From: Candidatus Kouleothrix ribensis
Lineage (GTDB): Bacteria > Chloroflexota > Chloroflexia > Chloroflexales > Roseiflexaceae
Direction of reading: 5' to 3'
DNA: 64,000 nucleotides
NCBI GenBank assembly: GCA_016722075.1
Contig: JADKGW010000002.1
Coordinates: 1 to 64,000 of the forward strand
The position numbers and the translations under genes were made by a program. Of the stretch, positions 10,354-18,699 are shown piece after piece. Positions within the stretch are counted from its first letter, which is position 1, and each line of letters opens with the position of its first letter. The notes under the pieces were generated by a model. It made no database searches, was not told the origin of the DNA, and was given only the letters and a program-made list of their open reading frames with translations.

Positions 10354-11775
10354 ATGGCTACGATGGCAACCGCCGTGCCCGCCACCACTGTTGATACGCG
10401 AACGATCTGGAAGGTCATCCTCGCATCCGCGCTAGGCACCATGATCGAGTGGTACGATTTCTATATCTTCGGCAGCCTGGCGGCTGTGATCTCGACGAAA
10501 TTCTTCCCGTCGGGGAATGAGACTGCCGCACTACTCTCGACGCTTGCGACCTTTGGTGCCGGGTTTGCTGCCCGCCCGTTCGGCGCGCTGGTGTTCGGCC
10601 GCATCGGCGACCTGGTTGGCCGCAAGTATGCCTTCCTGGTCACGCTGCTGATCATGGGTGGCGCCACTACGCTGATCGGCCTGCTGCCGACATTTGAGGC
10701 GATTGGGATTATTGCGCCGATCCTGCTGGTGTTCATCCGCATCTTGCAGGGGTTGGCGCTGGGCGGCGAGTATGGCGGCGCGGCGGTGTATGTGGCCGAG
10801 CACGTGCCCGACAACCGGCGCGGCTTCTACACCAGCTTCATTCAGATCACCGCGACGCTGGGCCTGTTCGTGTCGCTGGCCGTGATCCTGCTGGTACGCG
10901 GTATGTTGCCGACGGCGGCGTTCAACGAGTGGGGCTGGCGCATTCCATTCCTGCTGTCGATCTTCCTGGTGGGCATTTCGGTGTACATCCGCTCGAAGAT
11001 GAAGGAGTCGCCGCTGTTCACCAAGCTGAAGAGCGAAGGCAAGACCTCGACCTCCCCGATCAAGGACAGCTTTGGCAAAGCGCGTAACTGGCGCACCTTC
11101 TTCATCGTGCTGCTCGGCGCAGCGGCTGGCCAGGCTGTGGTGTGGTACACCGGCCAGTTCTATGTCACCGGCTGGATGAAGAGCGCAGCCAAGATCAACG
11201 CTACCACCGCCGACACAATTGTCGCCGTGGCTCTGCTGCTGGGCATGCCGTTCTTCGTAGTGTTCGGCGCGCTCTCGGATCGGATCGGCCGCAAGCGCAT
11301 TATGATGACCGGCAACCTGCTCGCGGCGATCTGCTTCTACCCGATCTTCCAGGGCATCAAAGCCGCCGCTGGCGCGATTACGCCCGAGGTGAAGGATGCC
11401 GCCGGTAAGGTTGTGACTCCGGCAGTGGCTGCCAATCCTGATGTGGTGACGATCACGCTGCTGATCTTCCTGATGCTGATCTTCGTCACGATGGTGTACG
11501 GCCCGATCGCGGCGTTCCTGGTCGAGTCGTTCCCAGCCAAGATCCGCTACACCTCGGTGTCGCTGCCCTATCACTTCGGCAACGGCTACTTCGGCGGCTG
11601 GCTGCCATTCATCGCCACCGCGCTGGTCGCCAGCACCGGCAATATCTACGCCGGCCTGTGGTTCCCGATCGGCATTGCGGTGATGACCTTCATTATCGGG
11701 ATGATCTTCCTCAAAGAGACCAACAAAGTCTCGATCCACGACGAGACTGAGGAGGCCTACCCCTCGCCCGCGTAG
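10354..11775 (+). CDS. MHS-family MFS transporter (metabolite:H+ symporter)
   Basis: A 473-residue MFS protein with about 12 helices. Family marks are the N-terminal ASALGTMIEWYDFYIFG, the GRIGDLVGRKYAFLV loop between helices 2 and 3, ILQGLALGGEYGGA in helix 4-5, and SDRIGRKRIM in the second half; these are typical of the metabolite:H+ symporter group (ProP, ShiA, KgtP-like), which imports osmolytes or organic acids with protons. A hydrophilic insert of about 25 residues (ITPEVKDAAGKVVTPAV) sits in a loop of the C-terminal half. ATG 10354 was chosen over the upstream GTG 10318 because AAAGGAG lies 8 bases before it. The gene stands alone and is followed by a strong hairpin. The substrate cannot be read from the sequence. 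Confidence 0.88.
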   Translation: MATMATAVPATTVDTRTIWKVILASALGTMIEWYDFYIFGSLAAVISTKFFPSGNETAALLSTLATFGAGFAARPFGALVFGRIGDLVGRKYAFLVTLLIMGGATTLIGLLPTFEAIGIIAPILLVFIRILQGLALGGEYGGAAVYVAEHVPDNRRGFYTSFIQITATLGLFVSLAVILLVRGMLPTAAFNEWGWRIPFLLSIFLVGISVYIRSKMKESPLFTKLKSEGKTSTSPIKDSFGKARNWRTFFIVLLGAAAGQAVVWYTGQFYVTGWMKSAAKINATTADTIVAVALLLGMPFFVVFGALSDRIGRKRIMMTGNLLAAICFYPIFQGIKAAAGAITPEVKDAAGKVVTPAVAANPDVVTITLLIFLMLIFVTMVYGPIAAFLVESFPAKIRYTSVSLPYHFGNGYFGGWLPFIATALVASTGNIYAGLWFPIGIAVMTFIIGMIFLKETNKVSIHDETEEAYPSPA

Positions 11776-11798
11776 GCCATTCGTGGTTCAACTCGGCA

Positions 11799-11829
11799 GC
11801 GCGGCGGTTGGCAGTGCCAGCCGCCGCGC
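11799..11829 (+). terminator. Hairpin after the MHS transporter
   Basis: GCGCGGCGG (11799-11807) pairs with CCGCCGCGC (11821-11829), and the inner bases TGGC/GCCA extend the stem. It starts 24 bases after the stop codon. The following CGTTGTTG is only a weak U-tract, so termination may be inefficient. Confidence 0.55.
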
Positions 11830-11874
11830 CGTTGTTGCCGCGCAAACCACACATGACCCAGTCCATGTTCACAT

Positions 11875-11930
11875 TGACAGGAGTTACGCAGTCAGCGTTT
11901 GTAGCCTTCGGCAGAGCGGTACGTTTCGAT
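11875..11930. repeat. Dispersed repeat, copy A
   Basis: The 38 bases 11884-11921 are identical to the reverse complement of 43613-43650. The preceding ATTGACAGGAGTTACGCAGT is repeated exactly at 20348-20367. Related, more diverged copies lie at 6138-6169, 20423-20455, 31349-31388 and 59272-59298. The repeat abuts the left end of the IS4-like element but is not part of it. Confidence 0.7.
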
Positions 11931-11941
11931 TAAGGTCATGA

Positions 11942-13396
11942 GTCATCCCGAATTTAACATAGTTGATGGGAGCCTGGTGGCGGTGCTGCGTGCCAGAGCC
12001 GGCTGAGAGCCGAACGCAGCCGGTAGAACGGTGCCGCCACCGACTGGTATCGCCTCCCGGTGCGATGACACCAGTTCCGTAACAGATAGGCACGGAGTGC
12101 ATCGAAGGACGAAGCGAGCAGATGCACCAGGAACGCATACGCCAAACAGGCCACCAACAACAGCTTCAGGCGCACATCCCAGTCCTGCACGCGTGGACTC
12201 TCGAATGCCAACGCGCTTTTACTCGCGCGCCAAACCTCTTCGATCTGCCACCGGCGCGCGTAGGCCAGCACCACCGCCCAGGCCGCCGCGAGTGTACGGA
12301 TCTCCTCGTTCGTCAGCAGATACCACGGTTCGCGGCCCTTGCCCAGCCGCGCCACCACCAGCGTGAGCGGTTGCGCATGATCGAGCAACGTGACGGGGAT
12401 GACCACGATGCCAACTTTGATCAGCTGCTTCGTGCGCGGGTCGCGCAGATGGCGGTAGCCCTGCGCGCGCTTGCCGCGCGCAATCTCCCAGGCGTTGCGT
12501 GCCTCACCCCAGTTGTCCAGCAGCCTGTTGCCCTTCTTCCAGCGCACGATGAAGCGAACCTTGGCCGTGATCGCTGCCTGCACCCATGGGCTGCCGGCAT
12601 AGCCGCGATCCCATACATGCAGCACCGGCGCGCCCCAGTCGGCCGCGCAGCGATCGAGCAGCCGCTGCTCGACCTCGCGCTGGCTGGTGGCGTGCTCCCC
12701 GCGCGTCGTCCACCACTCCAGATGCGCCAGCGTCGGCGCTCCGTCCATCCCCAGCACCACGATCCCGTCCCAATGCAACCCAGGCACCAGAATCGGCGGC
12801 CCGTTGTGCGGCAAGGAGATGCCCTTGCGGCGACGCGCCAAGCGGCGGGCTTTGGCCGAGCGCACCGGACACCAATCCTGAGAGGCCTGGCTTTCGGGCT
12901 TTTCCCAAACGCTGCCGTCCCAGACCGCCAACACCGCGTTGCCTTCCTCGGTGAGTGTTTGGACGCGCGCGGATGCCTGCGTCCAAAAAGCGGCGTTGAT
13001 GTCGTCGGCCGACCAGTTCGCGGCATGCATGAGGGGTACTGATGCGCTTGGTACCGGCAGGTGCGTGAGCCGGGCCAAGCAGGTAGCTGCCCAGTTCTGA
13101 CAACAGCAGCCCCATGGCGCGGTGGCGATGGGTGAGAATGACCTGCACCAGATCGCGGGCGGTCTGCACCAAACGGATATCGATCTGCTGGGCCAGCCGG
13201 GTCATGACCGGTCGCACGAACTGGGTCAAGCGCGCACACATCTCGGCGGCCAACGGGCGATCGTCGTGCAGCGGCTGTTGGTGTATGGCATCATGGAACA
13301 TACGAAACCTCTTGGGATATGATGGCTCTGACAAGCACATGATACCCCAGGAGATTTCGTGCTGTTAGCCCGCTTGCATGTTAAATTCGGGATGAC
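11942..13396 (-). mobile_element. IS4-like insertion sequence, complete ends
   Basis: The element of about 1455 bp has perfect 19-bp ends: GTCATCCCGAATTTAACAT at 11942-11960 and its complement at 13378-13396. Both are flanked by TCATGA (11936-11941 and 13397-13402). Because TCATGA is itself a palindrome, it can be read as a 6-bp target duplication or as an extension of the inverted repeats to about 25 bp. The transposase fills the element on the minus strand and its stop codon lies inside the left inverted repeat. Confidence 0.8.
11954..13301 (-). pseudogene. IS4-family DDE transposase, one frameshift
   Basis: The N-terminal part starts at ATG 13301 (MFHDAIHQQPLHDDRPLAAE) and runs to about SELGSYLLGPA near 13075; the rest is in another frame (ARLTHLPVPSASVPLMHAAN onward) to the TAA at 11954. 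DDE-type signatures are VLAVWDGSVWEK (first Asp), VLHVWDRGYAGSPW (second Asp) and YARRWQIEEVWRASKSAL (Glu with a YREK-like context). Joined, the protein has about 449 residues, normal for IS4. The shift falls between helical N-terminal and catalytic regions; it could be a simple indel or a programmed shift, but I see no clear slippery heptamer. As read, the enzyme would be inactive. Confidence 0.75.
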
Positions 13397-13525
13397 TCAT
13401 GAAAACGAACGTAATCAAACGGAGTTGGTATGAAAGGCCGGTCGAGCGCCTGGATGAGCAGCTCGAGCTACTGCCGCAATTGCTCAGACGACATCGCAGC
13501 AGGCAACATATTGCGCGCTGCCCTG

Positions 13526-13990
13526 CTAGCTGTCGCGCTGCCCCGTTAGCCCGGCCCCCGGCGCCACCGACACGCCCATGCGCTGCACCAGCTCGCCGCC
13601 AAGCCAGCCCACCGCCGTGAGCGCCAGGCCGCCCAGCCCGGCTAGCGCCAGCGCCTTGGGCGAGGGATTCTCGGGGTCCTTGCGGCGCATAAGCCAGCTG
13701 GCGAAGAACAGGTTGATGCCGGCGTCGGCGGCGACCGCGTGCAGGGTGGCGACCTTCTTGGCGCGCGTGCCGCGCGGCAGAAACCACCAGTCGACCGCGC
13801 CGGGCAGCATCGAGGCCCAGCCGCTCAGGCAGCCCACCAGCATATTCCAGAACGCAATCTGGTGCCACTTCTTATCGCCGGTGATCAGCCCGAGCAGGTC
13901 GAAGCCCAGCGCGCCGGACAGCAGGCCGATCGGCAGCGCCACCACGATCGGGTGGGCGCCGTGGCCAAGCAGCTTCGCATGACTCTCCAT
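13526..13990 (-). CDS. DUF2231-family membrane protein
   Basis: This 154-residue protein has four predicted membrane helices and the DUF2231 look: ESHAKLLGHGAHPIVVALPIG at the start, then FWNMLVGCLSGWASMLPGAVDWW, FFASWLMRR and a final GGELVQRMGVSVAPG. The conserved H of GHGAHP and the D of GAVDW are present. ATG 13990 was preferred because AGGAGAG stands just before it (GAAAGGAGAGTC). Family members are inner-membrane proteins of unknown function, sometimes near respiratory or haem genes. It lies beside the IS4-like element and reads away from gatA's promoter side; no operon partner is evident. Confidence 0.8.
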   Translation of the reverse strand: MESHAKLLGHGAHPIVVALPIGLLSGALGFDLLGLITGDKKWHQIAFWNMLVGCLSGWASMLPGAVDWWFLPRGTRAKKVATLHAVAADAGINLFFASWLMRRKDPENPSPKALALAGLGGLALTAVGWLGGELVQRMGVSVAPGAGLTGQRDS

Positions 13991-14027
13991 GACTCTCCTT
14001 TCAGATACGAGACCTAACGACAAAATG

Positions 14028-14103
14028 GCAAGGTGACAAGATGACAGAGTGACATGAGTCACCTTGTCATCTTGTCACCTTATCACGGTATCACCTTGTC
14101 TTT
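14028..14103. repeat. Short array of 9-bp GACAAGATG-type repeats
   Basis: ACAAGATGACAGAGTGACATGAG is followed by the opposite orientation GTCACCTTGTCATCTTGTC, so the block can fold on itself. It fills the gap between gatA and the DUF2231 gene and belongs to the same repeat family as the arrays in the haem cluster. Confidence 0.65.
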
Positions 14104-15579
14104 TTATAACACTGGCCGTCGGGTGTGCCAGTCGGTCACGCCCTGGTAGGCGTCGCCCACGCGCAGCAGCGTGGCTTCGTCGAACGGCTTCCCGATCAGC
14201 TGCAGCCCAACCGGCAGCTGCGGGCCGCCCGCGCCGGCCGGGCTGAAGCCGCACGGCACCACCAGCCCCGGTAGACCGGCCAGGTTGATCGGCAGCGTGC
14301 AGACATCCTCCAGATACATCGCCAGCGGGTCGTCGGTCTTCTCGCCAAACTTGAACGCCACAGTCGGTGCAGTCGGTGCGGCCAGGAGGTCGACCTGCTC
14401 GAAGGCCTGGGTGAAGTCGCGCCGGATCAGCGTGCGCACCTGCTGGGCGCGCTTGTAGTAGGCGTCGTAGTAGCCGGCCGAGAGCGCGTAGGTGCCGAGC
14501 ATGATCCGCCGGCGCACCTCGGCGCCGAAGCCCGCGCCGCGCGTGCGCTCCAGCTCGTCCCAGTAGCTGTCGCCGGGCTGTTTCACGCCATAGCGCACGC
14601 CATCGTAGCGCGCCAGGTTGGCGCTGGCCTCGGCCGGCGCGATGATGTAGTACACCGGCAGGGCATACCTGGTATGCGGCAGCGACACTTCGACGATCTC
14701 GGCGCCGCCGTCGCGCAGCACCTCGATCGCCTGGCGTACAGCGGCCACCACGCCCGGCTCAATGCCATCGACGAAGTACTCGCGCGGCACACCCACGCGC
14801 AGGCCACGGATGTCGCCCGTCAGCGCGGCGACGTAATCGGGCACCGGCTGGGGCGCCGCCGTCGAGTCGTGCGGGTCGGCCCCGGCGATGGCCCCAAGGA
14901 TGAGTGCGCAATCGCGGGCCGTACGCGCGAACGGGCCAATCTGGTCGAGCGATGAGCCGAACGCCACCAGGCCATAGCGCGGCACGCGCCCGTAGGTCGG
15001 CTTCAGGCCGGTGACACCGCACAGCGAGGCGGGCTGGCGGATGCTGCCGCCGGTGTCGGTGCCGAGTGCGCCGAGCGCCTCGGCGGCCGCCACTGCCGCC
15101 GCCGAGCCACCACTCGATCCGCCCGGCACGCGCGCGAGATCCCACGGGTTGTGGGTCGGGAAAAAGGCGCTGCGCTCGGTCGATGAGCCCATGGCGAACT
15201 CGTCGCAGTTGGTCTTGCCGAGCAGCACTGCGCCGGCGTCTTTCAGCCGGGCCACGGCGGTGGCGTCGTAGGGCGGCACGAAGTTCTCGAGAATCTGCGA
15301 GCCGCAGGTGGTGGTGAGCCCGGCCGTGGTGATCACATCTTTGATCGCCAGCGGGATGCCGTCGAGCGGCGAGGCGACCGCCCTACGCGCGCGGCGCTGA
15401 TCGGCGGCGCGCGCCTGCTCGATCGCCAGGTCGTCGCTGATCGCCAGGTAGGCGCGCACCTGATTATCGACCGCGACGATGCGTTCGAGCAGCGCCTGGG
15501 CCAGCTCGAGCGCTGTAATCTCGCCGCGATCGAGCCGCGCGCGCGCCTCGGCGATCGTCAGTTCGTAGAGTTCGGGCAT
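14104..15579 (-). CDS. gatA: Glu-tRNA(Gln)/Asp-tRNA(Asn) amidotransferase subunit A
   Basis: A 491-residue amidase-signature protein. GatA releases ammonia from glutamine for conversion of mischarged Glu-tRNA(Gln) or Asp-tRNA(Asn), acting with GatB and GatC. The catalytic Ser-cisSer-Lys set is visible: Lys in LAIKDVITT, the Gly/Ser-rich RVPGGSSGGSAAAVAA, and GTDTGGSIRQPASLCG with the nucleophile serine. LLGKTNCDEFAMGSSTE and the C-terminal NLAGLPGLVVPCGF are GatA-typical. Length is normal. gatB and gatC are not in the window. hisS lies 44 bases upstream in the same direction, so the two translation genes probably share a transcript with rlmN. Confidence 0.95.
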   Translation of the reverse strand: MPELYELTIAEARARLDRGEITALELAQALLERIVAVDNQVRAYLAISDDLAIEQARAADQRRARRAVASPLDGIPLAIKDVITTAGLTTTCGSQILENFVPPYDATAVARLKDAGAVLLGKTNCDEFAMGSSTERSAFFPTHNPWDLARVPGGSSGGSAAAVAAAEALGALGTDTGGSIRQPASLCGVTGLKPTYGRVPRYGLVAFGSSLDQIGPFARTARDCALILGAIAGADPHDSTAAPQPVPDYVAALTGDIRGLRVGVPREYFVDGIEPGVVAAVRQAIEVLRDGGAEIVEVSLPHTRYALPVYYIIAPAEASANLARYDGVRYGVKQPGDSYWDELERTRGAGFGAEVRRRIMLGTYALSAGYYDAYYKRAQQVRTLIRRDFTQAFEQVDLLAAPTAPTVAFKFGEKTDDPLAMYLEDVCTLPINLAGLPGLVVPCGFSPAGAGGPQLPVGLQLIGKPFDEATLLRVGDAYQGVTDWHTRRPVL

Positions 15580-15623
15580 ATATCTTCCATTTCAGGCCAT
15601 CGTTCAGGGCGCCATTCGTAGAT

Positions 15624-16931
15624 CTACGGCTGCCGCAGCACCGCAGCCACTGCGGCACGCGCGACACTGCGCTGCTCGCCGTTGCGCAGGTTCTTCACCA
15701 CCACCTCGCCGCGTGCCAGCTCGTCGGGGCCAAGCACCAGCGCAAACGCGATGCCGCGCTGGTCGGCATATTTGAACTGCCGGCCAAGCTTCTCGCCTGG
15801 GTCTAGCGCGGTCTCGACCTTCAGGCCAGCCGCGCGCAGCTCGCCGGCCAGCTGCAGGCTCGCGGCGGTGCGCTCGCGGTCGAACAGCGTCACGAACACC
15901 TCGGCCACCGTGCGCTGCGCCGGGCCCATGCCCAATTCGGCCATCAGGTCGTGCAGCCGCTCGATCCCAAACGCCAGCCCAACCGTCGGGATCGGCCGGC
16001 CCGCAAACGCGCCCACCAGCTCATCGTAGCGCCCGCCACCCAGCAGCGAGCCCATCGGCGGCGACTCGAGCACGCTCTCGAACACCACCCCGGTGTAGTA
16101 CGACAGGCCGCGCGCCAGCTGCGGCGCGACCGCATAGCTGCCGGGCGGTACGCCAAGCTCGGGCAGGTGGCCCAGGATCGCACGCAGGTTCTCGAGCGCA
16201 GCCTGGGCGCGCTCGTCGCCGGCCAGCTGTTCCGACAGCTCTTCGAGCACATCGTGCGGCGGGCCATGCAGCTGCACCATAGCGAGAATGCGCTGGGCTG
16301 CCTCGGCCGCCACACCGCTCTTCAGCAGCTCCTCGCGCACACCCTCGATACCAATCTTGTCGAGCTTATCAATTGCGCGGTACACCCCGCCGGCCGCCGC
16401 CTCGCCTAATCCCGACGCACGCGCCACACCGGCCAGCACTTCGCGGTGGTTCAGCAGCGTGGTGAAGCCACTAAAGCCCAGCGCACCGAGCGCCTCGGTC
16501 AGCACTGCAATAATCTCGGCATCGGCGATCGGCGAGGCCGAGCCTACAATATCGACATCGGCCTGCCAGAACTCGCGGTAGCGCCCGCGCTGCTGGCGCT
16601 CGCCGCGGTACGACTGGCCGATCGCGTAGCGGCGCCACGGGAATACCAGCTGGCCCTGGTACTGCGCTACCACCCGCGCCAGCGGCACGGTCTGGTCGTA
16701 GCGCAGCGCCACCTTGTCGCCGCCAGCAGTCTCGAAGCGGTAGATCAGCTTTTCTTCATCGCCGATCTTACCCTCAAGCGTCGCCGCATACTCGATAATT
16801 GGCGTCTGCAGTGGCTCGAAGCCGTGGCGCTCGAACACACCAACCAATGTATTCACGATATGCTGTCGCACGATCATCGCCGCCGGCAGGTGATCGCGCA
16901 TGCCTTTGAAATTCTGTGGTTTGCCGCTCAT
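15624..16931 (-). CDS. hisS: Histidyl-tRNA synthetase
   Basis: A 435-residue class II synthetase that charges tRNA(His). It shows GMRDHLPAAM at the start, motif 1 around EPLQTPIIEYA, motif 2 YRGERQQRGRYREFWQADVD, the histidine-specific ARGLSYYTGVVFE and GGGRYDELVGAF, and motif 3 GLAFGIERLHDLM. The C-terminal anticodon-binding domain begins near EVFVTLFDRE and ends with a Gly/Glu-rich VVVKNLRNGEQ. The length is normal. The gene precedes gatA by 44 bases and follows rlmN by 34 bases, all on the minus strand. A TATGAT-like -10 lies in the rlmN-hisS gap, so hisS may also have its own promoter. Confidence 0.95.
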   Translation of the reverse strand: MSGKPQNFKGMRDHLPAAMIVRQHIVNTLVGVFERHGFEPLQTPIIEYAATLEGKIGDEEKLIYRFETAGGDKVALRYDQTVPLARVVAQYQGQLVFPWRRYAIGQSYRGERQQRGRYREFWQADVDIVGSASPIADAEIIAVLTEALGALGFSGFTTLLNHREVLAGVARASGLGEAAAGGVYRAIDKLDKIGIEGVREELLKSGVAAEAAQRILAMVQLHGPPHDVLEELSEQLAGDERAQAALENLRAILGHLPELGVPPGSYAVAPQLARGLSYYTGVVFESVLESPPMGSLLGGGRYDELVGAFAGRPIPTVGLAFGIERLHDLMAELGMGPAQRTVAEVFVTLFDRERTAASLQLAGELRAAGLKVETALDPGEKLGRQFKYADQRGIAFALVLGPDELARGEVVVKNLRNGEQRSVARAAVAAVLRQP

Positions 16932-16965
16932 CGCCCCCTCGCCTGGCTGCTGGAGTGTGGCTGTA

Positions 16966-18111
16966 TCATATCATACTATTCTTTTCAGGCCGATCGCTCG
17001 GCCCGCCGGCCAGCTGCCCGCACGCCGCCGCAATCGCCAGCCCACGCTCGACCCGCACGGTACACGCGATGCCACGATCGTGCAGCACCTGTTGGAAGCG
17101 CAGCACCCGCGTGCGCTCCGAGCGGCCTAGCGGCGCGCCCGGCACCGGGTTCCAGGGGATGAGGTTGACATGGCACAGCATGCCCTGGAGCAAGGCAGCC
17201 AGCTCGGCCGCTTGTTCGGGGCTGTCGTTCTTGCCCTGCAGCAGCACATACTCAAACGACACGCGCCGGCCGGTTGTGGCAATGTACGCGCGGGTGGCCG
17301 CCAGCAGCTCGGCGATCGGGTAGCGCTGATTGATCGGCATCATCGCCGAGCGCAGCGCGTCGTCGGGCGCGTGCAGCGAGATCGCCAGGTTGATCGGTAG
17401 GCGCTCGCCCGCCAGCCGCCGGATGCCGCTCGCCAACCCTACGGTCGAGACCGTCAGGCTGCGTGCGCCCATGTTGAAGCCGTGCGGGTCGTGCAGCCGC
17501 TCGACCGCCTGCCACCAGCGGTCGTAGTTCGCGAACGGCTCGCCCATGCCCATGAACACGACATTCGTCAGTCGATCGATTGTCAGAGGCGCGGCATCCG
17601 CCCGGTTACTTCCCGGCGGCTGCTTGCGTACCGCCGATGCATCGCTCGGACGATTCAGCATGTGCAGCTCCCTGGCCGCCCATAGCACCTGCTCGACAAT
17701 CTCGCCGGCCGCGAGGTTGCGCAGTAGCCCCATTCGCCCGGTCGCGCAGAACACACAGCCCATTGCGCAGCCGGCCTGTGTCGACACGCACACGGTCGCG
17801 CGGTCGGGGTACACCATCAGCACGCTCTCGACCACCGCACCGCCGGGGATGCGAAACAAGGCCTTGCGCGTCAGCCCGTCGTCGGCTGTCTGGAGCCGCA
17901 CCAGCTCAAGCGTCTCGATCTGCGTCGCGGCCGCCAGCCGATCGCGCAAGGCCTGCGGCAGGTCAGTCATTGTAGCCGGGGCTGTAGCCAGCTGAGTATA
18001 CAGCTGGCGGTAGAGCTGGCGGGCGCGGTAGGCCGGCTGGCCCCACGTGCCCAGCAGCTGGGCGAGATCGGGTAACGATAGATTGTAGAGCTGGGTTAGT
18101 TCAGTGGTCAT
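16966..18111 (-). CDS. rlmN: Dual-specificity 23S rRNA/tRNA adenine-C2 methyltransferase RlmN
   Basis: A 381-residue radical-SAM enzyme that methylates C2 of A2503 in 23S rRNA and A37 of some tRNAs. The [4Fe-4S] motif is CAMGCVFCATG with the two family cysteines elsewhere (VSTQAGC; near the C-terminus RGIACTVRVERG holds the mechanistic Cys). VVESVLMVYPDRAT, TNVVFMGMGEPFANYD and LAISLHAPDD are RlmN marks. An insert of about 25 residues (SDASAVRKQPPGSNRADAAP) sits between the RELHML helix and LTNVVFMG, longer than usual. A TATAAT box ends ten bases before the ATG, implying a leaderless or nearly leaderless message. Confidence 0.93.
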   Translation of the reverse strand: MTTELTQLYNLSLPDLAQLLGTWGQPAYRARQLYRQLYTQLATAPATMTDLPQALRDRLAAATQIETLELVRLQTADDGLTRKALFRIPGGAVVESVLMVYPDRATVCVSTQAGCAMGCVFCATGRMGLLRNLAAGEIVEQVLWAARELHMLNRPSDASAVRKQPPGSNRADAAPLTIDRLTNVVFMGMGEPFANYDRWWQAVERLHDPHGFNMGARSLTVSTVGLASGIRRLAGERLPINLAISLHAPDDALRSAMMPINQRYPIAELLAATRAYIATTGRRVSFEYVLLQGKNDSPEQAAELAALLQGMLCHVNLIPWNPVPGAPLGRSERTRVLRFQQVLHDRGIACTVRVERGLAIAAACGQLAGGPSDRPEKNSMI

Positions 18112-18120
18112 AGCCTGGCC

Positions 18121-18126
18121 ATTATA
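18121..18126 (-). promoter_or_regulatory. Consensus -10 box immediately upstream of rlmN
   Basis: On the minus strand TATAAT occupies 18126-18121, nine bases before the ATG at 18111. Transcription would begin at about 18114-18115, so the mRNA would have almost no leader. The matching -35 position reads AGCTGT, which is poor. Confidence 0.5.
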
Positions 18127-18276
18127 CCACGCGCCCTTGGCACACAGCTCGGATCACACCACCGGCGATTGATGCCGCATCCGGGTAACTACTTGTCCGA
18201 TGGTGGGGGCTTGGGGGTGGCTTCGCCTGGGTCATTCTGCTGGCGTATGCGCGGCATGCGCTCGAAAAATACAATA

Positions 18277-18309
18277 CGCAAGCGGAGATGCGATGCACCT
18301 CCGCTTGCG
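18277..18309 (-). terminator. 11-bp stem terminator after the 43-residue gene
   Basis: CGCAAGCGGAG (18277-18287) and CTCCGCTTGCG (18299-18309) pair perfectly around an 11-base loop. Read on the minus strand the stem is followed by TATTGTATTTTT, a good U-rich tail. It lies 54 bases past the stop of the small gene at 18363-18494. Confidence 0.65.
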
Positions 18310-18362
18310 AAAATCTGATCTATACTTGTGCTGCGGTATACACCGCAGGTTGAATGCCAGGC

Positions 18363-18494
18363 CTAGCGCCGGCGCAGCGTGCGTGGCCGGCTCACCCGCG
18401 CGGGTACGCGTATGGCTACGCGGCGATCCTGTGCGAAGCGGGCAGCAACAACCACCATCAGGGCGACCAGTGCCAGCAGAACGAGAGCTTCCAT
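18363..18494 (-). CDS. Small single-pass membrane protein (43 residues)
   Basis: The frame reads MEALVLLALVALMVVVAARF followed by a strongly basic tail ending TLRRR. One membrane helix (residues about 3-19) plus a positive C-terminus suggests an N-out/C-in anchored peptide. Support for it being real: AGGAGAAGG directly before the ATG, a perfect TATAAT about 67 bases upstream on the same strand, and a strong terminator downstream, together a complete small transcription unit. No family is recognised. It stands between rlmN and era; a role as a membrane-complex subunit or a small toxin-like peptide is only speculation, and no antitoxin-like antisense RNA was identified. Confidence 0.55.
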   Translation of the reverse strand: MEALVLLALVALMVVVAARFAQDRRVAIRVPARVSRPRTLRRR

Positions 18495-18560
18495 GACCTT
18501 CTCCTTCGCGTGTGATGCGCTGCCTGGATCGCCGGACAGAGCGACCAGGGTAATGCGGGT

Positions 18561-18589
18561 ATTATACCAAGCTCCAGCCAGGTTAGCCA
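18561..18589 (-). promoter_or_regulatory. Promoter for the small membrane protein
   Basis: On the minus strand the -10 TATAAT (18566-18561) is preceded, with a 17-base spacer, by TGGCTA (18589-18584) as a weak -35. The message leader would be about 60 bases long to the ATG at 18494. Confidence 0.5.
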
Positions 18590-18699
18590 TAGTCGATCTG
18601 TACTAACGTCGGTAAGTACTTTGATCAATAAACGTGGCAGCGCATACTTTTTAAGGGCATATGTAGATTACGCAGGCAGCCTGCGATTGGATGCATCGC

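Noticed and set aside
13399..13620. 73-codon frame starting right at the IS4-like right flank
   Set aside because: It runs opposite the DUF2231 gene for most of its length; only the first 35 codons are free, and no family match is apparent.
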